A stretch of DNA of 7,411 bases from a bacterium. GTDB taxonomy: Bacteria > Auribacterota > UBA3054. A program made the translations under genes and the position numbers. The notes beneath the pieces are model-generated. The model searched no databases. It was not told the origin of the DNA and saw only the letters and a program-made list of their open reading frames with translations. This document shows positions 1 to 7,411 of the stretch, piece after piece (position 1 is the stretch's first letter; every line of letters starts with the position of its first letter). The stretch covers positions 1-7,411 of the forward strand of contig JAFSWV010000041.1 of the NCBI GenBank assembly GCA_017444325.1, given 5' to 3'.

Positions 1-300
1 CGTGCCCGAATCAGCGAAAAGCTTCGCCACTTCGCCGATCCTCCGGATGTTCTCCTCACGGTCTTCCTTTGTGAATCCGAGGTCGCTGTTCAAGCCGTGC
101 CGGACGTTGTCGCCGTCCAAAAGATAGCTTTGCGCGCCGAGCTTCAGAAGACTCTTTTCAACCTCGTTGGCTACGGTGGATTTGCCGCTGCCTGACAAGC
201 CGGTGTACCAAAGGACGCAGCCTTTGTGGCCGTTCTTGGTTTCCCTTTCCGCTCTTCCTACGCTCTGCTTGTGCCAGACAATGTTTTTTTCTTCGCTCAT
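1..300 (-). CDS. cysC: Adenylylsulfate (APS) kinase, N-terminal 100 residues, cut by window edge
   Basis: The gene reads from an ATG at 300 down to base 1 without a stop and gives the first 100 residues of a family usually near 200. APS kinase phosphorylates adenosine 5'-phosphosulfate with ATP to make PAPS, the activated sulfate used for assimilation and sulfation, in the cytoplasm. The translation shows the family's N-terminal pattern: an IVWH segment at residues 7-10, NGHKG at 23-27, then the Walker A loop GLSGSGKS at 34-41. The substrate-binding DGDNVRHGLN follows at 62-71, and ENIRRIGEVAKLF at 83-95 is also typical. The start lies one base beyond the asnS stop, with no clear Shine-Dalgarno site, so translation may be coupled to asnS. 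What follows the P-loop domain is unseen. A CysN fusion is unlikely, because in fusions CysN precedes CysC and this protein starts with CysC. Family assignment is secure. Confidence 0.95.
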   Translation of the reverse strand, partial: MSEEKNIVWHKQSVGRAERETKNGHKGCVLWYTGLSGSGKSTVANEVEKSLLKLGAQSYLLDGDNVRHGLNSDLGFTKEDREENIRRIGEVAKLFADSGT

Positions 301-301
301 T

Positions 302-1708
<1,407 letters not shown>

Positions 1709-1747
1709 AATTTTATTATGAGGTTAAAAAGTTAAATTAACTTATAA

Positions 1748-1753
1748 ATTATA
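1748..1753 (-). promoter_or_regulatory. Candidate -10 box for asnS-cysC
   Basis: Read on the minus strand this is a perfect TATAAT, 39 bases before the asnS ATG, which would put the transcript start near 1741. No good -35 box sits 16-18 bases upstream: the 17-base position reads ACCGCA. A T-rich tract (the complement of A 1756-1762) lies just upstream. The region is AT-rich, so a chance match is possible. Confidence 0.4.
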
Positions 1754-1755
1754 CT

Positions 1756-1803
1756 AAAAAAAGCGCTCTTTGCGGTATAGGCCGAAAAGGGAGGCGCGTT
1801 TTT
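1756..1803. repeat. Extended inverted repeat (hairpin) between divergent promoters, terminator-like on both strands
   Basis: A 48-base imperfect hairpin. Pairing by eye: A 1758-1762 with T 1799-1803, GCGC 1763-1766 with GCGC 1794-1797, TC 1767-1768 with GA 1791-1792, TTT 1769-1771 with AAA 1785-1787, and CGG 1773-1775 with CCG 1782-1784. That is about 17 pairs with small bulges (1772, 1788-1790, 1793, 1798) and a six-base loop TATAGG at 1776-1781. It ends in T5 on the plus strand and T7 on the minus strand, as an intrinsic terminator would. It lies between the two candidate -10 boxes of divergent genes. It could be an attenuator, an insulator terminator against antisense transcripts, or a regulator site. 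Confidence 0.5.
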
Positions 1804-1810
1804 CAAAAAA

Positions 1811-1819
1811 TGCTAAAAT
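1811..1819 (+). promoter_or_regulatory. Candidate extended -10 promoter for the nucleoside-salvage operon
   Basis: TGCTAAAAT fits the extended -10 form TGnTAnAAT, with hexamer TAAAAT at 1814-1819. It would start transcription near 1826, giving a leader of about 30 bases before the kinase gene. No recognisable -35 box is present (GAGGCG at the 17-base spacing), which extended -10 promoters can tolerate. A second plus-strand match, TATACT at 1750-1755, would instead place most of the 1756-1803 hairpin in the leader. The sequence does not decide between them. Confidence 0.4.
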
Positions 1820-1844
1820 TTATTTATCCAGTATATTTGAGCAA

Positions 1845-1851
1845 AGAGGAG
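1845..1851 (+). promoter_or_regulatory. Shine-Dalgarno site fixing the start of the kinase fusion gene
   Basis: AGAGGAG at 1845-1851 lies five bases before the ATG at 1857. This strong match decides that ATG over the in-frame ATG at 1770. The 29 codons between them cross the hairpin and the candidate promoter, and their translation is low-complexity and basic, unlike the TGS family N-terminus. Confidence 0.8.
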
Positions 1852-1856
1852 AAACC

Positions 1857-3581
1857 ATGCCGGAAATAAAAGACACGTCTCCCAGAACGAACATTTACGT
1901 TACGCTTCCCGACAGAAGGATATTCTGCGCCCCTTTGGGAACGAGACTAAAAGATATCATCGCCTCCGCCTATCCGGAAGATCCCTATCTTTACCTCGCG
2001 GCTCTCTGCGACAACGATCTGCACACTCTGAACTACATCCCTTCCAAGGACGTTTACCTTGAGCCTTTGACGAGGAAGCATGAACTGGGCAGGCTTATCT
2101 ACAACCGCAGCCTGGTCCTTCTGCTTGTCACGGCTTTCAAGGAGGTTTTCCCCGAGTACAAAATCTTCACAGACTACCGCCGGCCTATGGGCGGGCTTTT
2201 CTGCCGCTCTTCGGTCCCCGTCTCCAGGGAAGATCTAAAGAAGGTCGAGGACAAGATGCGGGAGATGGTCGAAGCCGACATCCCCGTTGTCTTCGAGCAG
2301 AAGACCATAGAGGAAGGCGAGAAGATCCTCATTGAGGAAAACGAGGAAGACAAGATCTACTTTTTGAATAAGCTCGCCAAGGACGAAAAGAAAGCCTACT
2401 TTGTCAGGGTAGGAAAATATTTCAATTATTTCCACGGTCCTCTGGTCATCTCCATGGGATATCTGAAGAGGTTTGCGCTGAGGCCCTCCGCCACCGGGTT
2501 CGTTTTGGTACCGAGCCATACTGACATCAAAAGAGCGGAAGCCATGGCTGAGAAGATCACGCTTGTCGACGCCGCCTTCAGAAGGGCCGTAAAACTTGCC
2601 AACCAGCTGGAAGTGGGAACGGTCCCGCAGCTGAACGCCATCATCAAAAAAGGCGAAACGCACGAAGGCATACTGGTCTCCGAGTCGGCCCAGTCCTCCC
2701 AGATAACCGCCATCGCAAGGGAGATCGCGGAAAGGGGAACGGTGAAACTGGTCTTGATCGCCGGGCCTTCTTCCTCCGGCAAGACGACCTTCTCGAAACG
2801 CCTGGCCATCGCGCTGCAGACCTGCGGCATCAAGCCGGTGACGCTGGAAATGGACCGCTATTTCGTGGAGCGCGACAAGACTCCCAAGGACGAGAACGGC
2901 GAGTATGATTTCGAGAGCATCCGCGCCATGGACATCGAGCTTCTTGACAGCGACATCAACGAGCTGATCAAGGGGAAAGAGGTGACGCTGCCCAAATACG
3001 ATTTCATAACCGGGACCAGGGGCGTAGGCCCGAAACTGCGCTTAAAAGAGAGCCAGATCCTTATAGCCGAGGGCATCCACGGCCTTAATCCGCTCCTGAC
3101 CCAGGGGATCCCGGACGAAAACGTTTTCCATATTTACATTTCGCCTCTGACGCCTTTGAACCTTGACCGTCACCATCACATTTCCACCAGCGACTCCCGC
3201 ATGATCAGGAGGATCGTCCGCGACGCCAGGACGAGGGGGCACAACGCCGAGCAGACGATCATGAGGTGGGCCAGCATCAGGCGCGGCGAATACAAGAACA
3301 TTTTCCCGTACCAGGAGCATGCGGACGCCATCTTCAACTCCATGTTCCTCTACGAGCTGTGCGTTCTGAGGCCTATTGCCGAGCCTCTGCTTTTGCAGAT
3401 AAGACACGAGAGCCCCGCATATCCCAAGGCGCACGGCCTTCTGCATCTGCTGAATTTCTTCGAGCCTATGGGAACGACGCTGATCCCCGAGAACAGCATC
3501 CTCAGGGAATTCGTGGGCGGATCGTCTCTGGAGAGATATCTTCCCGGGCAGTTCGAATCATACTGGAGCATCGACAACTGA
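1857..3581 (+). CDS. TGS / ThrRS-like domain-uridine kinase fusion (Udk/phosphoribulokinase family)
   Basis: The 574-residue protein has three parts. Residues about 10-75 resemble a TGS domain (NIYVTLPDRR...LGTRLKDI). Residues about 76-240 resemble the threonyl-tRNA synthetase second additional domain, but the HxxxH metal site expected near its start is missing: IYNRS stands at 81-85. Residues about 295-500 are a P-loop kinase, with Walker A GPSSSGKTTF at 303-312, MDRYF at 332-336 in the place of the uridine kinase MDxYY, DFESIRAMD at 351-359, KYDFITGTR at 380-388 and IAEGIHGLNP at 403-412. Uridine kinases phosphorylate uridine or cytidine; this fusion is usually annotated by that homology, and its real substrate is not known to me. 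No tRNA synthetase core or anticodon domain is present. It is first in an operon with deoB and two nucleoside phosphorylases, which supports nucleoside or pentose-phosphate metabolism. The role of the ThrRS-like half is unknown; it may bind a ligand or RNA, or aid assembly. Its stop overlaps the deoB start by one base (TGATG). Confidence 0.88.
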   Translation: MPEIKDTSPRTNIYVTLPDRRIFCAPLGTRLKDIIASAYPEDPYLYLAALCDNDLHTLNYIPSKDVYLEPLTRKHELGRLIYNRSLVLLLVTAFKEVFPEYKIFTDYRRPMGGLFCRSSVPVSREDLKKVEDKMREMVEADIPVVFEQKTIEEGEKILIEENEEDKIYFLNKLAKDEKKAYFVRVGKYFNYFHGPLVISMGYLKRFALRPSATGFVLVPSHTDIKRAEAMAEKITLVDAAFRRAVKLANQLEVGTVPQLNAIIKKGETHEGILVSESAQSSQITAIAREIAERGTVKLVLIAGPSSSGKTTFSKRLAIALQTCGIKPVTLEMDRYFVERDKTPKDENGEYDFESIRAMDIELLDSDINELIKGKEVTLPKYDFITGTRGVGPKLRLKESQILIAEGIHGLNPLLTQGIPDENVFHIYISPLTPLNLDRHHHISTSDSRMIRRIVRDARTRGHNAEQTIMRWASIRRGEYKNIFPYQEHADAIFNSMFLYELCVLRPIAEPLLLQIRHESPAYPKAHGLLHLLNFFEPMGTTLIPENSILREFVGGSSLERYLPGQFESYWSIDN

Positions 3582-4747
3582 TGGATAAGCGCGTAATCAT
3601 AATCGTCCTCGATTCCGTAGGCATAGGGCACGCTCCGGACGCCGCCAATTACGGCGACCCGGGCGCTTCCACGCTCGCCCACACCGCGGAGAAAGTCGGC
3701 GGTCTAAAGATCCCCAACCTTCAGAAAATGGGTTTGGGCAACATAGAGCCGCGGGAAATATTAGGCTGCCCTCCGAACGAGCACCCGATCGCCAGCTTCG
3801 GGCGCATGACGGAAATAAACTGCGGCAAGGACACCACCACCGGCCATTGGGAGATGATCGGCTGCCGCATGGCAAAACCTTTCGCCACTTTCCCCGACGG
3901 TTTCCCGGAAGACTTTTTGAGAAGGTGGATGAAAGAGACGGGTGTGCCGGGCTACCTTTGCAACAAACCGATCAGCGGAACGGTCGTCATAAAGGAACTG
4001 GGCGAGGAGCATTTGAAAACGGGCTTTCCAATCGTTTACACTTCGGCCGACTCCGTCTTCCAGATCGCCGCGCATGAAGAGCGTTTCGGTCTTGAAAGGC
4101 TTTACGAAGTCTGCCGCATCACAAGGGGGCTCGTTGACGAACTGAACGTCGGAAGAGTGATAGCCCGTCCTTTCGTCGGCGCTAAAGCGGACGATTTCAC
4201 GCGCACTCCCAGAAGAAGAGACTATTCGATGAGGCCTCCGTCTCCGAATCTTCTGACGCACCTTCAGGAAAAGGATCTGCCTTTCTACGCCATCGGCAAG
4301 ATCGAGGACATTTACGCGAAAGTGGGCGTGACGAAAGCCGTCCACACCGTTTCCAATGCCGACGGCATGAAAAAACTCATGGAAGCCATAAAGGAACAGA
4401 AGAACGGATTGATCTTCGCGAATCTTGTGGACTTCGACATGCTTTACGGCCACAGGCGGGATCCTAGAGGGTACGCCAAGTGCCTGGAAGAATTCGATGA
4501 ACTTCTGGGGCCGCTGCTCCTGGGTCTCGGGAGAGACGACTATCTCTTCATTTCCGCCGACCACGGGCTGGATCCCACCTACAAGGGGACTGACCACACC
4601 AGGGAGATGGTGCCTCTGCTTTTCTATTCGCCAAGTCTTGCTTCTAAAGACCTCGGCACAAGGGAAACCTTCGCGGACCTCGGGGCGACGGTCGCTAAGA
4701 TCCTTGAACTTCCCGATCTCACATTCGGAAGGAGCGTCATCGCATGA
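3581..4747 (+). CDS. deoB: Phosphopentomutase
   Basis: This 388-residue cytoplasmic enzyme interconverts ribose-1-phosphate (or 2-deoxyribose-1-phosphate) and the 5-phosphate. It belongs to the alkaline phosphatase superfamily and uses two Mn2+ ions; the family usually has 380-410 residues. Visible features: DSVGIGHAPDA from residue 11, whose Asp is a metal ligand; GKDTTTGHWE at 82-91, where Thr85 matches the phosphorylated threonine of Bacillus cereus PPM; SADSV at 155-159; LVDFDMLYGHRRDP at 282-295; and the metal-binding SADHG (325-329) and GTDHTRE (336-342). No key residue looks absent. The ATG at 3581 shares its A with the preceding TGA stop and begins exactly at the conserved N-terminus. 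The open frame extends upstream inside the kinase gene, but that part is out-of-frame shadow. GGAG at 3565-3568 is rather distant (12 bases), so re-initiation after the kinase stop is likely. Confidence 0.97.
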   Translation: MDKRVIIIVLDSVGIGHAPDAANYGDPGASTLAHTAEKVGGLKIPNLQKMGLGNIEPREILGCPPNEHPIASFGRMTEINCGKDTTTGHWEMIGCRMAKPFATFPDGFPEDFLRRWMKETGVPGYLCNKPISGTVVIKELGEEHLKTGFPIVYTSADSVFQIAAHEERFGLERLYEVCRITRGLVDELNVGRVIARPFVGAKADDFTRTPRRRDYSMRPPSPNLLTHLQEKDLPFYAIGKIEDIYAKVGVTKAVHTVSNADGMKKLMEAIKEQKNGLIFANLVDFDMLYGHRRDPRGYAKCLEEFDELLGPLLLGLGRDDYLFISADHGLDPTYKGTDHTREMVPLLFYSPSLASKDLGTRETFADLGATVAKILELPDLTFGRSVIA

Positions 4748-6045
4748 AAACGCCCGTTGAAGTGATAGAAATAAAGAAGCGCGGCGAAAACATAGCTCAG
4801 CGTGACCTTGAGGATTTTCTTGCCGGCTACATGCAGGGGTCTGTCGCCGATTATCAGATGAGCGCTTTTCTGATGGCCGCCTGCATAAAGGGGCTTTCAG
4901 AAGAGGAAGTGGTGACCATTACAAGCTGCATCAAGGAAAGCGGAAACTGCCGGCCGAAAGAGAATTTCGGCAAGCCTGTCATAGACAAGCATTCCACGGG
5001 CGGAGTGGGGGACAAGCCTACGATCGTTTTGCTTCCGCTGCTCGCTTCCATGGGCGTTCTCGTTCCGACGCTGGCGGGCCGCGGGCTCGGCCATACGGGC
5101 GGAACGGTGGACAAACTGGAAGCTATCCCCGGCCTAAAGCAGCAGTACTCCTGGGCTGACGCACAGAAACTTTTGGAAAGGAACGGCGCGGCTTTCCTGA
5201 CGCAGAGCGACGACATAGCGAGGCTCGACAAGAGGCTCTACGCTCTCCGGGACGTGACCGGCACGGTCGATTCCATAGGGCTGATCACTTCCAGCATCCT
5301 GGGGAAAAAGCTATCCGAAGAGCTCGACGGTCTTGTGCTGGACGTCAAATACGGCAGCGGCGCTTTCATGCCTACTTACGAGGACGCGCAAAGTCTGGCC
5401 TCGCTGCTTATGAAAGTCTCAACTTTTATGGGAACGGAAGCGAAAGTTTTGCTGACCGACATGAACGAGCCCTTGGGCGAATGGGCCGGTAACGGCGTGG
5501 AAGTAATGGAAGCCCTTATGATGCTCAGGGGAAAAGCGGTCGAGCGCCGCTTCTACGAAGTGACCATAAGCCTTGCGGAAGCGATGTATCAGCTCGCTTT
5601 CCCAACCGACAGCAGAAATGTCAGGGAGAGACTTGTTGCAAGGCTGCAAAGCGGCAAGGCTTATGAAAAATTCCTCGACATCATAACGGCCCAGGGCGTT
5701 GCTAAGGAAACTGCGGATAATCTCGATGAGATCCTCGCTCCGCCGGAGCTAATCGGCGTTGTGAGATCCGATCGCGCAGGGTATGTCAGTGAAGTTAACG
5801 CCCATGCCCTGGGAACGCTCCTCATCAAAATGGGCGCAGGCAGGAGAGTCTTGAGCGACGGGATCGACCACAAGCCGGGCTTGAGATTTTTGAAAAAGAG
5901 AGGGGACAAGGTGGACTCCGGCGAAGCGCTGATGGAAGTTTACGCTTCGAAGGAGATCGAACTTCCGCACATATCCGAGATCTACACCATAACAGATGAG
6001 GACGTGAAGCTTCCTCCCTATGTCAACAGTTTGGAAAAATCATGA
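4744..6045 (+). CDS. Thymidine phosphorylase / pyrimidine-nucleoside phosphorylase
   Basis: The 433-residue protein cleaves pyrimidine nucleosides with phosphate to give the free base and (deoxy)ribose-1-phosphate. Its length equals that of typical Pdp and is close to E. coli DeoA (440). Residues match DeoA with a constant offset of two: KHSTGGVGDK at 82-91 (Lys82 and His83 for Lys84 and His85), Arg169, Ser184 and Lys188 (for Arg171, Ser186 and Lys190). The family signature is at 111-126, AGRGLGHTGGTVDKLE, with Ala where Ser is common. A helical N-terminal domain, the phosphate-binding alpha/beta domain and the C-terminal domain (from about 340) are all present. I cannot tell whether it accepts only thymidine (DeoA) or also uridine (Pdp), so no symbol is given. 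The start overlaps the deoB stop as ATGA; AAGGAG at 4729-4734 lies nine bases upstream and supports it. Its sugar-1-phosphate product is the DeoB substrate. Confidence 0.95.
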   Translation: MKTPVEVIEIKKRGENIAQRDLEDFLAGYMQGSVADYQMSAFLMAACIKGLSEEEVVTITSCIKESGNCRPKENFGKPVIDKHSTGGVGDKPTIVLLPLLASMGVLVPTLAGRGLGHTGGTVDKLEAIPGLKQQYSWADAQKLLERNGAAFLTQSDDIARLDKRLYALRDVTGTVDSIGLITSSILGKKLSEELDGLVLDVKYGSGAFMPTYEDAQSLASLLMKVSTFMGTEAKVLLTDMNEPLGEWAGNGVEVMEALMMLRGKAVERRFYEVTISLAEAMYQLAFPTDSRNVRERLVARLQSGKAYEKFLDIITAQGVAKETADNLDEILAPPELIGVVRSDRAGYVSEVNAHALGTLLIKMGAGRRVLSDGIDHKPGLRFLKKRGDKVDSGEALMEVYASKEIELPHISEIYTITDEDVKLPPYVNSLEKS

Positions 6046-6854
6046 TGCTAGAGTATGACAAAATCAGACAGATCTGCGCTTTCTTAAGCGACAAGTGCGA
6101 AGTCGAGCCGCAGGTCGCCGTGGTCCTGGGCTCGGGGCTTGACAAGTTCAGCGAAGCTGTGGAGCCTATCAAAGAGATACCTTATTCTGACATTCCCTAC
6201 ATTCCTGTCTCGACCGTCCAATCACATGCCGGCTCCCTGCTGGTCGGGAGACTGAACGGCAAAGTGATCGCCGTGATGCGCGGAAGAGTGCATCTTTACG
6301 AAGGAAATGCTCCCGCGGATGTCGTGAGGCTTTTGCGCTCGCTTATAATTTGGGGCGCCTCGCATGTCATACTGACGAACGCCGCCGGCGGCATAGCGCC
6401 TCGTCTGGAGCCGGGAGACCTTATGCTGATAGAGGACCAGATCAACAACCAGGGCGTCTCTTCGCTGACCGGCTTCAACGACGAACGCATGGGGACGCGT
6501 TTCCCCGACATGACGACTCTCTACGACGAGGATTGCAACACCGACATAATGTTCTGCGCCAAATCGCTGGGCATAAAGCTGCACCGCGGCGTTTACGCCG
6601 GCATGCACGGCCCGGCCTTCGAAACTCCTGCGGAAGTGAACATGCTGAGGATAATGGGCGCAGACGTCGTGGGAATGTCAACTGTCCTGGAGGCGGAGGC
6701 GGCCCACCACATGGGCGCCAAGGTCAGCGGCATTACGCTCGTATCCAATCCTGCGGCGAAAAAAGGCGGTGAGAAGATCACGCACGACAGTGTCGCCAAA
6801 GCCAGCGCAAAAGGCAGCATGGCGCTCATAAAGCTTCTTTCCGCTTACATCTAG
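6042..6854 (+). CDS. punA: Purine nucleoside phosphorylase, trimeric (type I, PunA/human PNP-like)
   Basis: The 270-residue protein splits inosine, guanosine and their deoxy forms with phosphate. Residues align with human PNP: phosphate loop LGSGL at 29-33, SHAG at 61-64, GRVHLYEG at 81-88 (Arg82 and His84 for Arg84 and His86), TNAAGG at 112-117 (Asn113 for Asn115), GPAFETPAE at 190-198 (Glu194 for Glu201), GMSTV at 211-215 (Met212 for Met219) and Asn236 in VSNPAA for Asn243. Glu194 with Asn236 indicates preference for 6-oxopurines. It is therefore not the hexameric DeoD type or MTA phosphorylase. Two adjacent ATGs exist (6042 and 6045). The first overlaps the preceding stop as ATGA; the second would shorten the protein by one residue. 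The upstream Shine-Dalgarno match is weak (GGAAAA), consistent with coupling. It is the last gene of the salvage operon. Confidence 0.95.
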   Translation: MMLEYDKIRQICAFLSDKCEVEPQVAVVLGSGLDKFSEAVEPIKEIPYSDIPYIPVSTVQSHAGSLLVGRLNGKVIAVMRGRVHLYEGNAPADVVRLLRSLIIWGASHVILTNAAGGIAPRLEPGDLMLIEDQINNQGVSSLTGFNDERMGTRFPDMTTLYDEDCNTDIMFCAKSLGIKLHRGVYAGMHGPAFETPAEVNMLRIMGADVVGMSTVLEAEAAHHMGAKVSGITLVSNPAAKKGGEKITHDSVAKASAKGSMALIKLLSAYI

Positions 6855-6861
6855 CCTTTTG
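6808..6861 (+). terminator. Weak candidate terminator or stem at the end of the purine phosphorylase gene
   Basis: CAAAAGGC at 6808-6815 is perfectly complementary to GCCTTTTG at 6854-6861, an 8-base stem that straddles the stop codon. The 38-base loop and the short T4 make it a poor intrinsic terminator, and it overlaps the -35 box of the next promoter. No better terminator is visible between this gene and the next, so some read-through is plausible. Confidence 0.15.
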
Positions 6862-6887
6862 ACATATCTTGGGGGTTATATTACAAT
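6859..6887 (+). promoter_or_regulatory. Sigma-70-type promoter for the arginine decarboxylase gene
   Basis: A perfect -35 box TTGACA (6859-6864) is followed by a 17-base spacer and TACAAT (6882-6887), one mismatch from the consensus -10. Transcription would begin near 6894, giving a leader of about 43 bases. The -35 box starts only four bases after the punA stop. This is the strongest promoter match in the window. Confidence 0.75.
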
Positions 6888-6936
6888 ATCCACCAAACAT
6901 TAATTTTAACCGTAATAATTTGGAGCTCCGAGAAAG

Positions 6937-7411
6937 ATGATTCCCAGCCAGGTTTTCTTTACTAAGGGTGTTGGCGTCCATAAGGACCGCCTCAGCAGTT
7001 TTGAAGACGCGCTGCGCATGGCAGGCATACAGGCTTGCAACCTAGTCACGGTTTCAAGCATCCTTCCGCCCCGCTGCAAGATCATTCCCAGACACAAGGG
7101 CATCGCCCTGCTTAATCCCGGAGAGATAACCTTCACCGTCATGGCCCGCATAGACACCAACGAGCCGGGGCGTCAGATCGTCGCTTCCGTAGGTCTTGCC
7201 CAGCCCGCCGACGGCAACCATTACGGTTACCTTTCAGAGCATCACACCTACGGTGAAACGGCCGAGACGGCAGGCGAGTACGCCGCGGATCTGGCCGCCA
7301 CCATGCTCGCCACGACTCTGGGCGTGGATATGGACCCGGACGCCGACTGGGATGAACGCAAAGAGATGTACCGCATGAGCGGACGTTTCGTGAGGACCAC
7401 GAACATAACGC
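6937..7411 (+). CDS. pdaD: Pyruvoyl-dependent arginine decarboxylase, C-terminal end cut by window edge
   Basis: An open frame of 158 codons runs to the window end; full-length members have roughly 160-195 residues, so only the C-terminal tail is missing. The enzyme converts arginine to agmatine plus CO2, using a pyruvoyl group made from its own backbone rather than pyridoxal phosphate. The precursor cleaves itself at a conserved Ser/Thr-Ser bond. Here NLVTVSSILPP at residues 35-45 places the cut between Ser40 and Ser41, as at Ser52-Ser53 of Methanocaldococcus jannaschii PdaD. Glu101 in YLSEHH fits the proposed catalytic Glu109 of that enzyme. The ATG at 6937 begins at the typical family N-terminus (IPSQVFFTKGVGVHKDRL); GGAG at 6922-6925 is 11 bases upstream. 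It has its own promoter and is likely a separate unit feeding polyamine synthesis or acid resistance. The distant pyruvoyl histidine decarboxylases are less likely, given the overall match. Confidence 0.93.
   Translation, partial: MIPSQVFFTKGVGVHKDRLSSFEDALRMAGIQACNLVTVSSILPPRCKIIPRHKGIALLNPGEITFTVMARIDTNEPGRQIVASVGLAQPADGNHYGYLSEHHTYGETAETAGEYAADLAATMLATTLGVDMDPDADWDERKEMYRMSGRFVRTTNIT

Noticed and set aside
1770..1856. 29-codon N-terminal extension of the kinase fusion from an ATG at 1770
   Set aside because: The ATG at 1770 lacks a Shine-Dalgarno site, the extension runs through the hairpin and candidate promoter, and a strong ribosome-binding site precedes the ATG at 1857.
1709..1856. 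T-box or amino-acid-responsive riboswitch ahead of asnS
   Set aside because: The leader from the likely transcript start is only about 30-40 bases and shows no T-box-like conserved sequence, so there is no room for a specifier stem and antiterminator.
3266..3580. Upstream extension of the deoB open frame into the kinase gene
   Set aside because: It overlaps conserved kinase coding sequence in another frame, and the phosphopentomutase family N-terminus begins precisely at the ATG at 3581.
3761..4597. 278-codon minus-strand open frame inside deoB
   Set aside because: It is antisense to phosphopentomutase whose catalytic motifs are intact; no start signal or recognisable domain supports it.

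Overview
This is a compact bacterial chromosomal segment of roughly 50-55% G+C with no mobile element, RNA gene or CRISPR array. It holds seven genes in two divergent groups, and only about 230 bases are non-coding. The bacterial-type asparaginyl-tRNA synthetase, a Shine-Dalgarno site at one key start and a near-consensus sigma-70 promoter all point to Bacteria. The phylum cannot be fixed from the sequence alone. A ThrRS-like/uridine kinase fusion together with a bacterial pyruvoyl-dependent arginine decarboxylase would fit an anaerobic lineage such as Elusimicrobiota or a PVC-type group, but that is a low-confidence guess.

Minus strand, positions 1-1708: asnS (asparaginyl-tRNA synthetase) is followed after one base by cysC (APS kinase), which runs off the left edge. 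These two probably share a transcript.

Positions 1709-1856 form the divergent control region. It carries a candidate -10 box facing each way. Between the two lies a long imperfect hairpin with an A-tract on one side and a T-tract on the other, so it resembles an intrinsic terminator on both strands.

Plus strand, positions 1857-6854: four overlapping genes form a nucleoside-salvage operon. They encode a 574-residue TGS/ThrRS-like domain-uridine kinase fusion, phosphopentomutase (deoB), thymidine/pyrimidine-nucleoside phosphorylase and a trimeric-type purine nucleoside phosphorylase. The start and stop overlaps are 1, 4 and 4 bases, so translational coupling is likely. The two phosphorylases split purine and pyrimidine nucleosides into base plus (deoxy)ribose-1-phosphate. 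DeoB isomerises the sugar to the 5-phosphate for central metabolism. The kinase fusion would send uridine/cytidine, or an unknown substrate, back to the nucleotide pool.

Positions 6855-6936 hold a strong sigma-70-type promoter, TTGACA-17-TACAAT. It drives a pyruvoyl-dependent arginine decarboxylase gene that is cut by the right edge after 158 codons.

Most of the window is conserved housekeeping metabolism. The least understood parts are the TGS-kinase fusion, as first gene of the salvage operon, and the hairpin between the divergent promoters. I found no convincing new defence, mobile or RNA system.
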